Below are positions 15,571 to 25,276 of a stretch of 54,101 nt of DNA, one piece after another. The stretch comes from Rhodospirillales bacterium (GTDB taxonomy: Bacteria > Pseudomonadota > Alphaproteobacteria > Acetobacterales > Acetobacteraceae). A program made the translations under genes and the position numbers. The notes below the pieces were generated by a model, which did no database searches, was not told the origin of the DNA, and worked only from the letters and a program-made list of their open reading frames with translations. Positions within the stretch are counted from its first letter, which is position 1, and each line of letters opens with the position of its first letter. The stretch spans positions 1 through 54,101 of the forward strand of contig CANFKS010000014.1 in the NCBI GenBank assembly GCA_947447625.1, given 5' to 3'.

Positions 15571-17907
15571 TTAGAACCTCGTCCCGAAGCCAAGCCGGAA
15601 AAGCTGGGTCTGATCGTATTTCTTTTTCATCAAGGCCTGGGCGATATCGATGTTGATCAACCCGAACGGTGTCTTCCACGAAACGCCCACGCCGGCCGCC
15701 ATGCGGGGTGCGGCGTCGTTCGTCACCGGCGCCGCGGAGCCGTTCAACACCAGGCGATGCACCTGCGACAGCGAGCCGAGATCGACGAACGTCCGCCCCG
15801 CGATGCCGAGATCGGCTGAAACCGGCAGCGGGAAGCGCAATTCGGTCGACTGCGTCCACATCACCCGGCCACCGATCGAATCCCCCGTGCCCATCGCATG
15901 CGGCCCGACACCACCGGTCTGGAACCCGCGGAGATTTTCGCCACCAAGGAAGAAGCGGTCGATGATCTTTTCGTTCTGCCCGAACGTCATCAGGTAGCCC
16001 ACACTGCCGCTCACCGAAATCACCCATTCCGGATCGCCGGTGAAGCGCTCGAGCGGGATGAAATATCCGCCATCCACTTTGGACCGCAGGAACTTCGCGT
16101 CGCCACCGACACCGGCGTAATCGGTCCCGAGGCGTACCACCCAGCCCTTATGGGGATCAAGCCGACTGTCCCGGAAGTCGATCGTCAGTGCCTGTCCGAT
16201 CTGCGACAGAAGCGAAACTCCCTTGGAGTCCAACACATAGACCGAAGCCAATGGCCCAACATCATACACGTTGCGTTCGACCAGCGAGTAGGTCAGCAAC
16301 TGGCGGATATGTTCGCTGAACTGATAGCCAAGCCTGAACGTAACGCCCGTCCGCCGCTCGCGATACTGTGCGAGATCAATGTTGTTCTGCACGATATGGA
16401 ACAAGTCCATACCGGCGACCAGATTGCGGTCCATGAAGTAGGTGTCGGTCACCCCAAGGTTCACCTGGGTCTGCTTCTGCGCAAGGATCGTGTTCAGCGC
16501 CGCATCGACACCCGAGCCGATCAGGTTCTTTTCGCGGATACCGACGCTGGCCAGCGCCCCGATATCGGTCGAATAGCCGCCACCAAGGGTGAACTGCCCG
16601 GTCGCTTTTTCTTCGACAGTGGCCGTGACCACAACCTTGTCCGGCGCCGAGCCGGTCTGGGCGTTGATATCGGTCTTGCCGAAATAATCGAGATCCTCGA
16701 TCCGCGTCTTGGACAGCCGCACCAGCGACGCGTTGAACGGGTCTCCTTCGGCCACACGGAATTCGCGGCGGATCACCTTGTCCATCGTGCGCTGGTTGCC
16801 CACGATGTCGATCCGCTCGATATACGCCCGCTGCCCCTCGCCCACATCCAACACCAGGGCGATCTCGTGCTTGGCGGCATCGCGCCGCACCCGGGGCTTC
16901 ACCTCGGCGAACGGGAACCCCCGGCCCTGCAATTCCTCGTTGATCGCATCGACGGCCCGCTCGATCGCATCGCCATCGTACCAGTCACCCACATCGAACG
17001 GGATCATGGACTGGATCCAGGCCGGATCGGCCCCCTTCAATGTGATGTTGAGGTCAGCCTTGGAGACCGTGTAGCGCTCGCCCTCATTGACGGTGAACGT
17101 CAGGAAGAAGGCCGAGCGATCCGGCGCCAATTCGGCATTGGCGCCCACAATTTCGACATCGGCATAGCCCTTCGACAGGTAGAACTTGCGCAGCTGCTCC
17201 TTGTCGTAGTTCACCCGATCCGGATCATACCCGTCCGACGTGGACAGGAACCGCCACCAGGCCTGCTCGCGCGACGAAATCACTTCGTTGAGCTTGTTCT
17301 CGCTGAATGCCCGGTTGCCGACAAAAGCGATGCGCGCGGTCAGCGTGCTCGCACCCTCGTCGACTTCGAACACCACATCGACCCGGTTCTGATCGAGCTT
17401 GATGATCTTCGGCTCGACCTGCGTCGCATAACGCCCCTTGCGGGCGTAAAGGTCGAGCAGCCGCTGGCGATCCGTCCGCGCCGTTGCCGCCGAAAACACC
17501 GCGCGCGGGCGCAACTGCAATTCCGGCCGCAGCGTTTCGTCGGTCACCGCGTGATTGCCCTCGAACGCGATGCGATTGACGATCGGAAACTCCGCCACCC
17601 GCACCACCAGGGCATTGCCCTCGCGCCGCAGCGTGACATCGCTGAACAGCCCGGTCGCATAAAGCGTCTTCAGGCTCCGATCGAGCTGTTCCGGATCGAA
17701 CCGATCACCGGGGCGCACCAGCATATAGGAGCGGATCGTGCTTTCCTCGATGCGCTGGTTGCCGGTGATCCGGATGGCACCGATCGTGCCCCCCTGAAGC
17801 TGCGCCAACTGGAAAGACTGGCTCGTCTCCTGCGCCAGCAGCGGCAGGGTTGCGAGGGGAAGAGCAAGGCCAAGAGCGGCGAGGAGCACAGCGCGTATGC
17901 GAGTCAA
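15571..17907 (-). CDS. bamA: Outer-membrane protein assembly factor BamA
   Basis: Central Omp85 protein that folds and inserts beta-barrel proteins. 778 aa: signal peptide (MTRIRAVLLAALGLALPLAT...LLAQ), five POTRA domains (about 35-430; first strand IGAIRITGNQRIEESTI) and a C-terminal 16-strand barrel ending LFRLGFGTRF with terminal Phe. The conserved barrel motif VRGF appears as LRGF (ENLRGFQTGG). I choose the TTG at 17907 because AGAGG lies 8 nt upstream and it gives a clean signal peptide; the ATG at 17973 would prepend 22 unrelated residues. Preceded by rseP, followed by skp. Confidence 0.97.
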   Translation of the reverse strand: MTRIRAVLLAALGLALPLATLPLLAQETSQSFQLAQLQGGTIGAIRITGNQRIEESTIRSYMLVRPGDRFDPEQLDRSLKTLYATGLFSDVTLRREGNALVVRVAEFPIVNRIAFEGNHAVTDETLRPELQLRPRAVFSAATARTDRQRLLDLYARKGRYATQVEPKIIKLDQNRVDVVFEVDEGASTLTARIAFVGNRAFSENKLNEVISSREQAWWRFLSTSDGYDPDRVNYDKEQLRKFYLSKGYADVEIVGANAELAPDRSAFFLTFTVNEGERYTVSKADLNITLKGADPAWIQSMIPFDVGDWYDGDAIERAVDAINEELQGRGFPFAEVKPRVRRDAAKHEIALVLDVGEGQRAYIERIDIVGNQRTMDKVIRREFRVAEGDPFNASLVRLSKTRIEDLDYFGKTDINAQTGSAPDKVVVTATVEEKATGQFTLGGGYSTDIGALASVGIREKNLIGSGVDAALNTILAQKQTQVNLGVTDTYFMDRNLVAGMDLFHIVQNNIDLAQYRERRTGVTFRLGYQFSEHIRQLLTYSLVERNVYDVGPLASVYVLDSKGVSLLSQIGQALTIDFRDSRLDPHKGWVVRLGTDYAGVGGDAKFLRSKVDGGYFIPLERFTGDPEWVISVSGSVGYLMTFGQNEKIIDRFFLGGENLRGFQTGGVGPHAMGTGDSIGGRVMWTQSTELRFPLPVSADLGIAGRTFVDLGSLSQVHRLVLNGSAAPVTNDAAPRMAAGVGVSWKTPFGLINIDIAQALMKKKYDQTQLFRLGFGTRF

Positions 17908-18027
17908 AGCGAATACCTCTGGTTGCGGCACCGTCCCGGCGATCAAGACGACTGGCCACTTCAGGCCCGACAATAGCGACCCGCGCTACCGGGCGCTACC
18001 CGCGGCGGCGCGGAAGGTTGGTTTGGA

Positions 18028-19143
18028 TTACCCGATCAGCCCCGCCACCCAGCGGAACAGGCCGAGATAGCCGAGATCATTGAAGGTCGCGAACACAAAA
18101 AGCCCGACGAGCAGCGCAAATCCGGCGCGATACCCATAATCCTGCGCCCGGTGCGACAACGGCTTGCCGCGCACCGCCTCGGCCGCGAAAAACATCAGAT
18201 GCCCGCCATCCAGCACCGGAATCGGGAACAGGTTGATCAGCCCGAGATTGACCGACAGCAGCGCGATGAACGAAACCATGCTGGAAAATCCAAGGGTTGC
18301 GACCTGCCCCGACATCTGCGCGATGCGCAACGGCCCGCCGAGATCATCGCCGCCCTTGCTGTGCGCAATCATCGCCCACACGCCCTGCAACGTCTGCACG
18401 CTCACATCCCAGGTCTGGCTGACACCGCCGAGCAGCGCCTCGCCCAGCGAAACCGGCTCGTATGTCACCTTGCCGCCCCGAATGCCGAGCCGGCCGGTCT
18501 TGTCCCCGGTGGGCGACACCACCTCCTCCGGCACCACGACGATATCGCGTGGCTGCTCGGCGCGCACGACATGCAACACGATTTTCCGACCGGGGCTCGC
18601 CATCACGATCCGCTGCAGTTCATCGAAACGCGTGATCGACACCGCACCGATGCCCACCACCCGATCGCCGACCTGCAGCCCCGCTTGCGCCGCCGCCGAT
18701 CCGGCCATCACCTCGCCGATATCCGGCTGCGTCACCGGCCGCCCGACGCTTGCGAACAGCGCGAAAAACAGAACCACCGCCAGCAGGAAATTCGCCATCG
18801 GCCCCGCCGCCACCACAATGGCGCGCGACAGCACCGATTTTTCATGAAATGTCTGCCCCTGCCGCCACAGCGCGCGGGCCTCGGGCGCCACATCCTCCGG
18901 CCGCTCCTGGCCGTGCAGCTTCACATAGCCGCCCAACGGCACCCACGCCACCATCCAGACCGTACCAAGCCGATCCGTCCATGAAAACAACGCCTTGCCG
19001 AACCCGATCGAGAACGCCTCGACATGCACCCCGCGCCACCGGGCGGCGAGGTAATGGCCGAGTTCATGCACAAACACCAGCACCCCAAGCACCACCACGA
19101 AGGCGAGCACGGAACGCGGAAACGCAGGAAGGAAATCCAACAC
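18028..19143 (-). CDS. rseP: RIP metalloprotease RseP (site-2 protease)
   Basis: Membrane zinc protease that cleaves transmembrane segments, classically of anti-sigma factors, and signal-peptide remnants. The zinc motif HELGH is in the first TM segment (VLGVLVFVHELGHYLAARW); the third ligand is in FPIPVLDGGHL near the C-terminus. One PDZ domain (about 120-210: GEVMAGSAAAQAGLQVGDRVVGIG). Four TM segments. The GTG at 19143 is preferred (AGAAAGG 8 nt upstream; family start VLDFLPAF); a GTG at 19176 has no ribosome site. About 371 aa. It lies between dxr and bamA, the usual order. Its substrate here is unknown. Confidence 0.95.
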   Translation of the reverse strand: MLDFLPAFPRSVLAFVVVLGVLVFVHELGHYLAARWRGVHVEAFSIGFGKALFSWTDRLGTVWMVAWVPLGGYVKLHGQERPEDVAPEARALWRQGQTFHEKSVLSRAIVVAAGPMANFLLAVVLFFALFASVGRPVTQPDIGEVMAGSAAAQAGLQVGDRVVGIGAVSITRFDELQRIVMASPGRKIVLHVVRAEQPRDIVVVPEEVVSPTGDKTGRLGIRGGKVTYEPVSLGEALLGGVSQTWDVSVQTLQGVWAMIAHSKGGDDLGGPLRIAQMSGQVATLGFSSMVSFIALLSVNLGLINLFPIPVLDGGHLMFFAAEAVRGKPLSHRAQDYGYRAGFALLVGLFVFATFNDLGYLGLFRWVAGLIG

Positions 19144-19238
19144 GTCGTAAACCTTTCTGCCGTCAGATACGGCCACACAACGGCCAAGCGCCGCCAGTCG
19201 TCAAGTGAAACTGCGGCAAGCCATCACCGCGCCATCGA

Positions 19239-20405
19239 TCAGGCCGCGGGCCTGACCCGCGCCGCGCATTCCAGACGCGCCAGACGCCGCGCCTCGGCGT
19301 CATGCCCCAGCACCGCATCGAGGGTCTCCGCCGGCGGCGCGCCCATCCGGTTCAGCACCCGCCCGGCGATCTCGGCGATATGCAGAAAGCCGATCCGCCG
19401 GCCGAGGAACGCCTCGACTGCGATTTCATTCGCAGCACTCAATATCGTCGGCGCCCCGCCGCCCGCCACCAGCGCCTCCCGCGCAAGCCGCAGGGCGGGG
19501 AAGCGCACCAAATCGGGCTCGGCAAACTCCAGCCGCCCCAAAGCCGCAAGATCCAGCCGCGCCGCTGGCGTCGCCATCCGCTCCGGCCAGGCCAAGGTAT
19601 GCGCGATCGGCACCCGCATATCCGGGCTGCCCAACTGCGCCAGCACGCTGCCATCGCAATAGTAGACGAGCCCGTGCACCACGGATTGCGGATGCACCAG
19701 CACCCCGATCGCCGCCTCGTCCAGGCCGAACAAACGCGCCGCCTCGATCAATTCGAGCCCTTTGTTCATCAGCGTCGCACTGTCGATCGAGATCTTCGCG
19801 CCCATCGACCAGACCGGATGGCGCAGCGCCGCCGCCGGTTCGGCGCGCGCCATCTCCTCGCGCGAGGCCAGCCGGAACGGCCCGCCGGATGCGGTCAGCA
19901 CGATCTTCTCGACCGCGCCCTTGTTGCCATCGGCCATCGCCTGAAAAATCGCATTATGCTCGCTGTCGACCGGCAGCAACGTCGTGCCATGGCGCCGGAC
20001 GGCCTCCAGCATGACCTCGCCGGCGCTCACCAGCGCCTCCTTGTTGGCCAACGCCACCGAACCGCCATTGCGCACCGCGGCCAGCGTCGGCTCAAGCCCG
20101 GCCGCTCCGCTGATCGCCGCCATCGTCCAGTCCGCCGGCTCCGCCGCCGCATCGATCACCGCCGCCCGCCCGCCCGCCGTGCGCACACCGCTGCCCGCCA
20201 GGGCCCGCGCCAGATCGCCATGCAGCGACTCATCGCCGATCACCGCCCATTCTGCGCCCAGCAACCGCGCCTGTGCCGCCAGCAGCGTCACGTTGCGCCC
20301 GCCAACCAGCGCGCGCACCCGGAACCGCGCCGGATCAGCCGCCAGCAACCCGACCGTTTGTGTGCCGACACTGCCGGTCGATCCCAGCACCGTGACCGTC
20401 TTCAT
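19239..20405 (-). CDS. dxr: 1-deoxy-D-xylulose 5-phosphate reductoisomerase
   Basis: Second step of the MEP isoprenoid pathway: DXP to MEP using NADPH. 388 aa from the ATG at 20405 (MKTVTVLGSTGSVGTQ, the NADPH-binding loop). Active-site motifs are visible: NKEALVSAGE, VDSEHNAIFQ (metal and substrate), SMGAKISIDSATLMNKGLE and SAANEIAVEAFL. The start overlaps the cdsA stop (ATGA, 4 nt). Longer in-frame readthrough upstream is a shadow of cdsA. Confidence 0.97.
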   Translation of the reverse strand: MKTVTVLGSTGSVGTQTVGLLAADPARFRVRALVGGRNVTLLAAQARLLGAEWAVIGDESLHGDLARALAGSGVRTAGGRAAVIDAAAEPADWTMAAISGAAGLEPTLAAVRNGGSVALANKEALVSAGEVMLEAVRRHGTTLLPVDSEHNAIFQAMADGNKGAVEKIVLTASGGPFRLASREEMARAEPAAALRHPVWSMGAKISIDSATLMNKGLELIEAARLFGLDEAAIGVLVHPQSVVHGLVYYCDGSVLAQLGSPDMRVPIAHTLAWPERMATPAARLDLAALGRLEFAEPDLVRFPALRLAREALVAGGGAPTILSAANEIAVEAFLGRRIGFLHIAEIAGRVLNRMGAPPAETLDAVLGHDAEARRLARLECAARVRPAA

Positions 20406-21076
20406 CGCCACAATTCCACACCGCGCCAGGCCACCAGCGCCCAGGCCAGCGGCGCCGCCGTCAACACCGCATCGAGACGATCGAGCACACCGCCATGCCC
20501 GGGGATCAAATTGCCCGAATCCTTCACCCCGAAATGGCGCTTCACAGCCGATTCGAGCAAATCCCCCGCCTGTGCCGCCACCCCCAGCCCTGCCGCCACC
20601 ATCGCCGCCGTTCCATAGGACCCGCCCCCCAGCCACGCCGCCACCAGGCCCACCAGCACCACGGCCCCCAACCCGCCAACCGCGCCCGATCGCGTCTTGC
20701 CCGGCGAAATCGACGGCGCCAACTTCGGCCCGCCCACCAGCCGCCCCACCAAGTAGGCCCCGATATCGCTCGCCCATACCACGCAGAACACAAACAGGAT
20801 GGTCTGCGCACCGCCCGGCTCGCGGTTGCGCAGCCACGCCAGCGCCACCACCGCCGGAAGGATCCATACCAGCCCCACCGGCAGCGACCATGCAAGCGCG
20901 CGGCCTCGCGTCATCGCCGACCATTCCCGCATCATCAGCAGCCCCGCCACGACCGTGAGCCCGTGCCAGACCTCGCCCCCCCACCACAACGCCCCCAACG
21001 CCACCGGCAGCAGCACCGCCGCCGACGCCGCCCGCACCCCCAGATCGCGCCACCGACCGCCCGCCTGCGTGCTCAT
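20402..21076 (-). CDS. cdsA: Phosphatidate cytidylyltransferase
   Basis: Makes CDP-diacylglycerol from phosphatidate and CTP in the inner membrane. 224 aa from the ATG at 21076 (MSTQAGGRWRDLGVRAASAA), 1 nt after the uppS stop. About six hydrophobic segments. The family signature is in the C-terminal half: KTRSGAVGG and GDLLESAVKRHFGVKDSGNLIPGHGGVLDRLD. Short compared with E. coli CdsA (285 aa) but usual for Alphaproteobacteria. Overlaps dxr by 4 nt. Confidence 0.95.
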   Translation of the reverse strand: MSTQAGGRWRDLGVRAASAAVLLPVALGALWWGGEVWHGLTVVAGLLMMREWSAMTRGRALAWSLPVGLVWILPAVVALAWLRNREPGGAQTILFVFCVVWASDIGAYLVGRLVGGPKLAPSISPGKTRSGAVGGLGAVVLVGLVAAWLGGGSYGTAAMVAAGLGVAAQAGDLLESAVKRHFGVKDSGNLIPGHGGVLDRLDAVLTAAPLAWALVAWRGVELWR

Positions 21077-21077
21077 C

Positions 21078-21845
21078 TCAACCAGGCCGCGCCCCGAAGC
21101 GCCGCTCCCGCCGGGCGAACTCCGCCAGCGCCGCCGCGAACGCCTCGGCCCCGAAATCCGGCCACAGCAAATCGAGAAACACCAATTCCGCATAGGCACA
21201 CTGCCACAGCAGAAAATTCGACAGCCGCTGCTCGCCCGATGTGCGGATGATCAGATCCGGATCCGGAATTCCAGCCGTCGACAAAAACCCTTCAAACCGC
21301 GTCTCATCCAGCGCATCCGCCGCAAACCGCCCCTCGGCGATCTCCCGCACTGCCGCCTGCGCCGCCGCGACAATCTCGGCGCGCGCGCCATACGACAACG
21401 CAATCACCAGATTGAGCTTCGTATTGCCGGCCGTATCGCGCTCCGCATGGCCCAGATCCAGTTGGATGTCAGGGTCGAACCGCGCCCGATCGCCGATGAA
21501 CCGCAGTCGCGCCCCCTGCGCCTTCAACTCGGCGATTTCGCTCTTGAGAAAATGCCGCAACAACCCGGTCAGATCGAGCACCTCGCTCGCCGGCCGCCGC
21601 CAGTTCTCACTCGAAAATGCGTAGAGCGTCAGCCATTCGACCCCGAGTTGCACCGCCGTCTCGATGGCGCGCCGCACCGCCTGCACGCCGGCCCGGTGCC
21701 CAGCAACCCGCGGCAGCCCGCGGGCGGTAGCCCAGCGCCCGTTGCCATCCATGATGATCGCGACATGACGTGCCACCCCGCGGGCAGCCGTGGCAGTGTC
21801 CCTGCCCGGCGCCGCGTTGGTCTGCACGTCATCAGCGATCCTCAT
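21078..21845 (-). CDS. uppS: Undecaprenyl diphosphate synthase
   Basis: Cis-prenyltransferase making the C55 carrier lipid for peptidoglycan and O-antigen. About 255 aa. The catalytic Asp is in IIMDGNGRWATARG; the other family blocks are TLYAFSSENWRRP, ALSYGARAEI and PDLIIRTSGEQRLSNFLLWQ. The ATG at 21845 (MRIADDVQTNAAPG) is 7 nt after the frr stop; a longer TTG start at 21884 would overlap frr. The first about 35 residues are an unconserved extension. Confidence 0.96.
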   Translation of the reverse strand: MRIADDVQTNAAPGRDTATAARGVARHVAIIMDGNGRWATARGLPRVAGHRAGVQAVRRAIETAVQLGVEWLTLYAFSSENWRRPASEVLDLTGLLRHFLKSEIAELKAQGARLRFIGDRARFDPDIQLDLGHAERDTAGNTKLNLVIALSYGARAEIVAAAQAAVREIAEGRFAADALDETRFEGFLSTAGIPDPDLIIRTSGEQRLSNFLLWQCAYAELVFLDLLWPDFGAEAFAAALAEFARRERRFGARPG

Positions 21846-21852
21846 GTCGGGA

Positions 21853-22419
21853 TCAGACCTGCTTGATTTCCCTATCTTTATCAACCAGCGCCTCGTCGAT
21901 CTTCTTGATATACTGATCGGTCAGCTTCTGAATCTCATCGGCCCAGCGCTTCTCGTCGTCCTGGCTGATCTCGTGCTTCTTTTCGAGCGCCTTGGTCTGC
22001 TCCATGCCGTCGCGCCGCACGCCGCGCACCGCCACCTTCGAGCCCTCGGCATAGCGATGCGCCGCCTTGGCCAACTCGTTGCGGCGATCCCCGGTCAACT
22101 GCGGAATCGGCACGCGCACCAATTGCCCATCGGCCGCCGGGTTCAGCCCCAGCCCGCAATCGCGGATTGCCTTGACCACGTTGTTGACCAGCGTGCGATC
22201 CCACACCTGCACCGTCAGCATCCGCGCCTCCGGCACCGCGATGGTGCCGACCTGGGGCAGCGGCGTCTCGGTGCCATAGGCCTCGACCCGCACGGGTTCC
22301 AGCAGCCCCGGGCTTGCCCGCCCGGTCCGCAACCCGGCGAACTCGCGCCTGAGCGTATCGAGCGCGCCATCCATCCGGCGCGTCAGATCGGTCTTGAGAG
22401 AATTCAGATCGGTTGCCAT
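21853..22419 (-). CDS. frr: Ribosome recycling factor
   Basis: With EF-G, splits post-termination ribosomes. 188 aa, normal length. MATDLNSLKTDLTRRMDGAL, LRTGRASPGLLEPVRVEAYG, LTGDRRNELAKAAHRYAE and KKHEISQDDEKRWADEIQKLT are characteristic of the three-helix bundle and its loop domain. Between pyrH (34 nt upstream) and uppS (7 nt downstream), the standard order. Confidence 0.98.
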   Translation of the reverse strand: MATDLNSLKTDLTRRMDGALDTLRREFAGLRTGRASPGLLEPVRVEAYGTETPLPQVGTIAVPEARMLTVQVWDRTLVNNVVKAIRDCGLGLNPAADGQLVRVPIPQLTGDRRNELAKAAHRYAEGSKVAVRGVRRDGMEQTKALEKKHEISQDDEKRWADEIQKLTDQYIKKIDEALVDKDREIKQV

Positions 22420-22453
22420 TGCAACTCTCCCTGCTGCGGACGAGGCCGCGCCG

Positions 22454-23179
22454 TCACTTCGGCTCGACGATCGTCGTGAACTTGCCCTCGCCCCGCATGA
22501 CGGCAGCGAAAGCGCCCGGTTTGCGAATATTGAAGATAATCACCGGCACGCCATTCTCGCGTGCCAGACTGATCGCCGCCGCGTCCATGAACTTCAGGTC
22601 GCGCGCCAGCACATCATGGTAGGTCAGTTCGTCGAACCGCTCCGCATCGGGATACTTGCGCGGATCGGCGGCATAGACACCATCGACCTGCGTGCCCTTG
22701 AGCAGCGCGTTGCAGCCCATTTCAACCGCCCGCAGCGCCGCTCCGGTGTCGGTCGTGAAAAACGGATTGCCGGTGCCGGCGGCAAAAATCACCACCCGGC
22801 CCTTTTCCATGTGCCGCATCGCGCGCCGCCGGATATAGGGCTCGCACACGGTTGCCATCGGAATCGCCGACTGCACCCGCGTCGCCACGCCCTGCTTCTC
22901 GAGCGCCGCCTGCATCGCCAGCGCATTCATCACGGTCGCCAGCATGCCCATGTAATGGGCCTGCGCCATGTCCATCCCGGTCGCCGCCGCCGAAATCCCG
23001 CGGAAGATGTTGCCCCCGCCAATCACCAGGCACACCTCGGACCCCATCGCCACCACCGCGCCGATATCGGCGGCAATCGCATCGAGGGTTGCAGTATCGA
23101 GGCCGAACTCGCGGGGCCCCATCAGAGCCTCGCCGGACACTTTGAGCAGAACGCGCTTGTACATCGGAGTGACGGTCAT
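22454..23179 (-). CDS. pyrH: Uridylate kinase
   Basis: Bacterial UMP kinase (UMP to UDP), an amino-acid-kinase fold unlike eukaryotic UMP/CMP kinases. 241 aa from the ATG at 23179 ([20 protein letters not shown]). Motifs: [30 protein letters not shown] and [14 protein letters not shown]. The ATG at 23164 (MYKRVLLK) is an alternative. A strong GC stem-loop (23226-23260) separates it from tsf. Confidence 0.97.
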   Translation of the reverse strand: MTVTPMYKRVLLKVSGEALMGPREFGLDTATLDAIAADIGAVVAMGSEVCLVIGGGNIFRGISAAATGMDMAQAHYMGMLATVMNALAMQAALEKQGVATRVQSAIPMATVCEPYIRRRAMRHMEKGRVVIFAAGTGNPFFTTDTGAALRAVEMGCNALLKGTQVDGVYAADPRKYPDAERFDELTYHDVLARDLKFMDAAAISLARENGVPVIIFNIRKPGAFAAVMRGEGKFTTIVEPK

Positions 23180-23225
23180 CGGTTCCCAGGAAAGCTCAGC
23201 ACAGAGGCTCAGGCCGGATAGACAA

Positions 23226-23260
23226 GGGGCGGGCGGCACCGTACAGGCCCCGCCCGCCCC
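23226..23260 (-). promoter_or_regulatory. GC-rich stem-loop between tsf and pyrH
   Basis: Perfect 11-bp stem (GGGGCGGGCGG, 23226-23236, with CCGCCCGCCCC, 23250-23260), 13-nt loop, 24 nt after the tsf stop. It lacks a U-run, so it may be a 3'-end stabiliser or partial attenuator separating rpsB-tsf from pyrH-frr expression. The position is suggestive; the role is inferred. Confidence 0.45.
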
Positions 23261-23283
23261 TCACAAGACAGCCACGTCAAAAA

Positions 23284-24210
23284 TCAGGCCGCGGGCGGGG
23301 CGCTGATCCCGGCGGTCGCAGCCACTTCGGCCGCGAAATCACCGACATTCTTCTCGATGCCTTCGCCGAGATGGAAACGGGCGAACCCGCCCAGCTTGGC
23401 GCCGGCCTTCTTGACCACCGCGCGCACCCGGCTCTCGCCGTCATGCACCCATACCTGCTCCAGCAGCACCACTTCCTCGTAGTATTTGCGGATCCGGCCC
23501 TCGACCATCTTCTCGATGATCGCTTCCGGCTTGCCCGACGCACGGGCCTGGTCGGACAGCACCGCCTTCTCGCGCTCAAGCGCCGCGGGATCGACCGAGT
23601 CGGTATCCAGCGCCTCGGGGCGCGTGGCGGCGATATGCATACCGACCTGCTTGCCCAGAATCTCCAGCACGCTCATTTCGCTGTCGCCCTCGACCGCCAC
23701 CAGCACGCCGATCTTGCCGAGGCCCGGCTTCAGGGACTGATGCACATAAGACGCCACCGCGCCCTGCGGCACCGACAACACCTTGGCGCGACGGATATTC
23801 ATGTTCTCGCCAATCGTCGCCACCAGGTGCACCAGCTCATCGGCCACCGTGCGCCCGGTGCCCGGAAACGGCGCCGCGTTGATCACCGCGAGGTCATCAC
23901 CGACATGCAGCACCACCTTGGCCACTTCCATGACGAAGTTCTGAAACGCCTCGTTGCGCGAGACGAAATCGGTCTCGGAATTCACTTCGACCATCGCGGC
24001 CTTCGCCGGCACCGAAGCGACACCCACCAGACCTTCAGCGGCCACGCGGCCCGACTTCTTGGCAGCGGCCGACAGGCCCTTCTTGCGCAACCAATCGATC
24101 GCGGCCTCGATGCTGCCATCATTATCGACCAGTGCCTTTTTGCAGTCCATCATGCCCGCGCCGGTCCGCTCGCGCAGGTCCTTCACCAGGGCAGCTGTGA
24201 TTTCAGCCAT
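23284..24210 (-). CDS. tsf: Translation elongation factor Ts
   Basis: Nucleotide exchange factor for EF-Tu. 308 aa from the ATG at 24210 ([27 protein letters not shown]) with GGAG 6 nt upstream. The N-terminal UBA-like domain is followed by the core: [20 protein letters not shown] is the conserved nucleotide-exchange block. Follows rpsB by 80 nt; that gap holds a 7-bp stem (24232-24238/24260-24266). Confidence 0.98.
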   Translation of the reverse strand: MAEITAALVKDLRERTGAGMMDCKKALVDNDGSIEAAIDWLRKKGLSAAAKKSGRVAAEGLVGVASVPAKAAMVEVNSETDFVSRNEAFQNFVMEVAKVVLHVGDDLAVINAAPFPGTGRTVADELVHLVATIGENMNIRRAKVLSVPQGAVASYVHQSLKPGLGKIGVLVAVEGDSEMSVLEILGKQVGMHIAATRPEALDTDSVDPAALEREKAVLSDQARASGKPEAIIEKMVEGRIRKYYEEVVLLEQVWVHDGESRVRAVVKKAGAKLGGFARFHLGEGIEKNVGDFAAEVAATAGISAPPAA

Positions 24211-24290
24211 CTTACTCTCCACGACTATGAAGGGCCGCCCCCTCCCCGAGAGGAAAAGAGCGGCCCGAACGCAATTCAATCAGCCCAGGC

Positions 24291-25073
24291 TCACACGGCC
24301 GCGGGCGCGGCTGCGACGTCTTCCTCGGGCAGTGCCTCGATCGGCAGATCCTCGGCCGCACCGATATCACGGCCCGAAGCCGCCATTTCCGCGCTGATGC
24401 CATCCAGCACCGCGCCGGCGATCAGATCGCAATACAGCGTGATCGCACGGATCGCGTCGTCATTGCCCGGGATCGGGTAGGTCACGCCGGACGGGTCCGA
24501 GTTGCTGTCGAGCACCGCGATCACCGGAATACCGAGCTTGTTGGCTTCCTCGACCGCCAGCTTCTCCTTGTTGGTGTCGATGATGAACAGGATATCGGGC
24601 AGGCCGCCCATCTCCTTGATGCCGCCCAGCGCGCGCTCAAGCTTCTCGCGGTCGCGCGTGATGTCGAGCACTTCCTTCTTGGTCAGGCCGGACGTCTCGC
24701 CGCTCAACATCTCGTCGATCTGGCGCAGGCGCTTGATCGAGCCGGTAATGGTGCGCCAATTGGTGAGCATGCCGCCGAGCCAGCGGTGATTGACGTAGTA
24801 CTGGCCGCAACGCTTTGCGGAGTCAGCCACATAATCCGCCGCCGCGCGCTTCGTGCCGACGAACAGCACGCGCCCTCCGGCCGCCGTCACATCGCGCACC
24901 GCGCGCAGCGCACGATCAAGCATCGGCACGGTCTGCTGCAGGTCGATGATGTGGACCTGGTTGCGGATGCCGAACAGATACGGCGCCATCCGCGGATTCC
25001 AGCGGCGGGTGTGATGGCCAAAATGAACGCCAGACTCAAGCAGCTGGCGCAGTGTGAAATCGGGCATCGCCAT
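24291..25073 (-). CDS. rpsB: 30S ribosomal protein S2
   Basis: Small-subunit protein at the head-body junction, needed for S1 binding. 260 aa. The N-terminus [20 protein letters not shown], plus [16 protein letters not shown] and [15 protein letters not shown], are diagnostic. GGGAG lies 7 nt before the ATG. The C-terminal acidic/Ala tail ([15 protein letters not shown]) is typical for Alphaproteobacteria. First gene of the large minus-strand envelope/translation cluster. Confidence 0.98.
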   Translation of the reverse strand: MAMPDFTLRQLLESGVHFGHHTRRWNPRMAPYLFGIRNQVHIIDLQQTVPMLDRALRAVRDVTAAGGRVLFVGTKRAAADYVADSAKRCGQYYVNHRWLGGMLTNWRTITGSIKRLRQIDEMLSGETSGLTKKEVLDITRDREKLERALGGIKEMGGLPDILFIIDTNKEKLAVEEANKLGIPVIAVLDSNSDPSGVTYPIPGNDDAIRAITLYCDLIAGAVLDGISAEMAASGRDIGAAEDLPIEALPEEDVAAAPAAV

Positions 25074-25208
25074 GAGCGTGCTCCCTTCCTCTATCCGGTT
25101 GAACCTCCGCGGAGCGATCGCCTTGCAGCACCGGATTCAGGCCTTCTGACAGGCCGGAAAGGCGCCCCGCGTGTGAATTGCCGACAACACCATGCCGCCT
25201 GCCCGCGC

Positions 25209-25237
25209 CGTATGACCCAATCCGCCCATCAAAGCAA
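25209..25237 (-). promoter_or_regulatory. Candidate rpsB promoter
   Basis: On the minus strand, TTGCTT (25237-25232), a 17-nt spacer and CATACG (25214-25209) make a weak sigma70-like match about 135 nt upstream of rpsB. The 200-nt gap before rdgB has no gene, and a ribosomal-protein leader would fit there. Confidence 0.25.
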
Positions 25238-25276
25238 GCCAAGCCTGCAGAGACCTCTCCCGGTTTTTGCTTCAAC

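Noticed and set aside
15898-17976. Long open frame antisense to bamA
   Set aside because: Mirror of bamA codon bias; no ribosome site or domain.
20406-21053. Long N-terminal extension of dxr
   Set aside because: It is an alternative frame of cdsA; the ATG at 20405 begins exactly at the conserved NADPH-binding strand.
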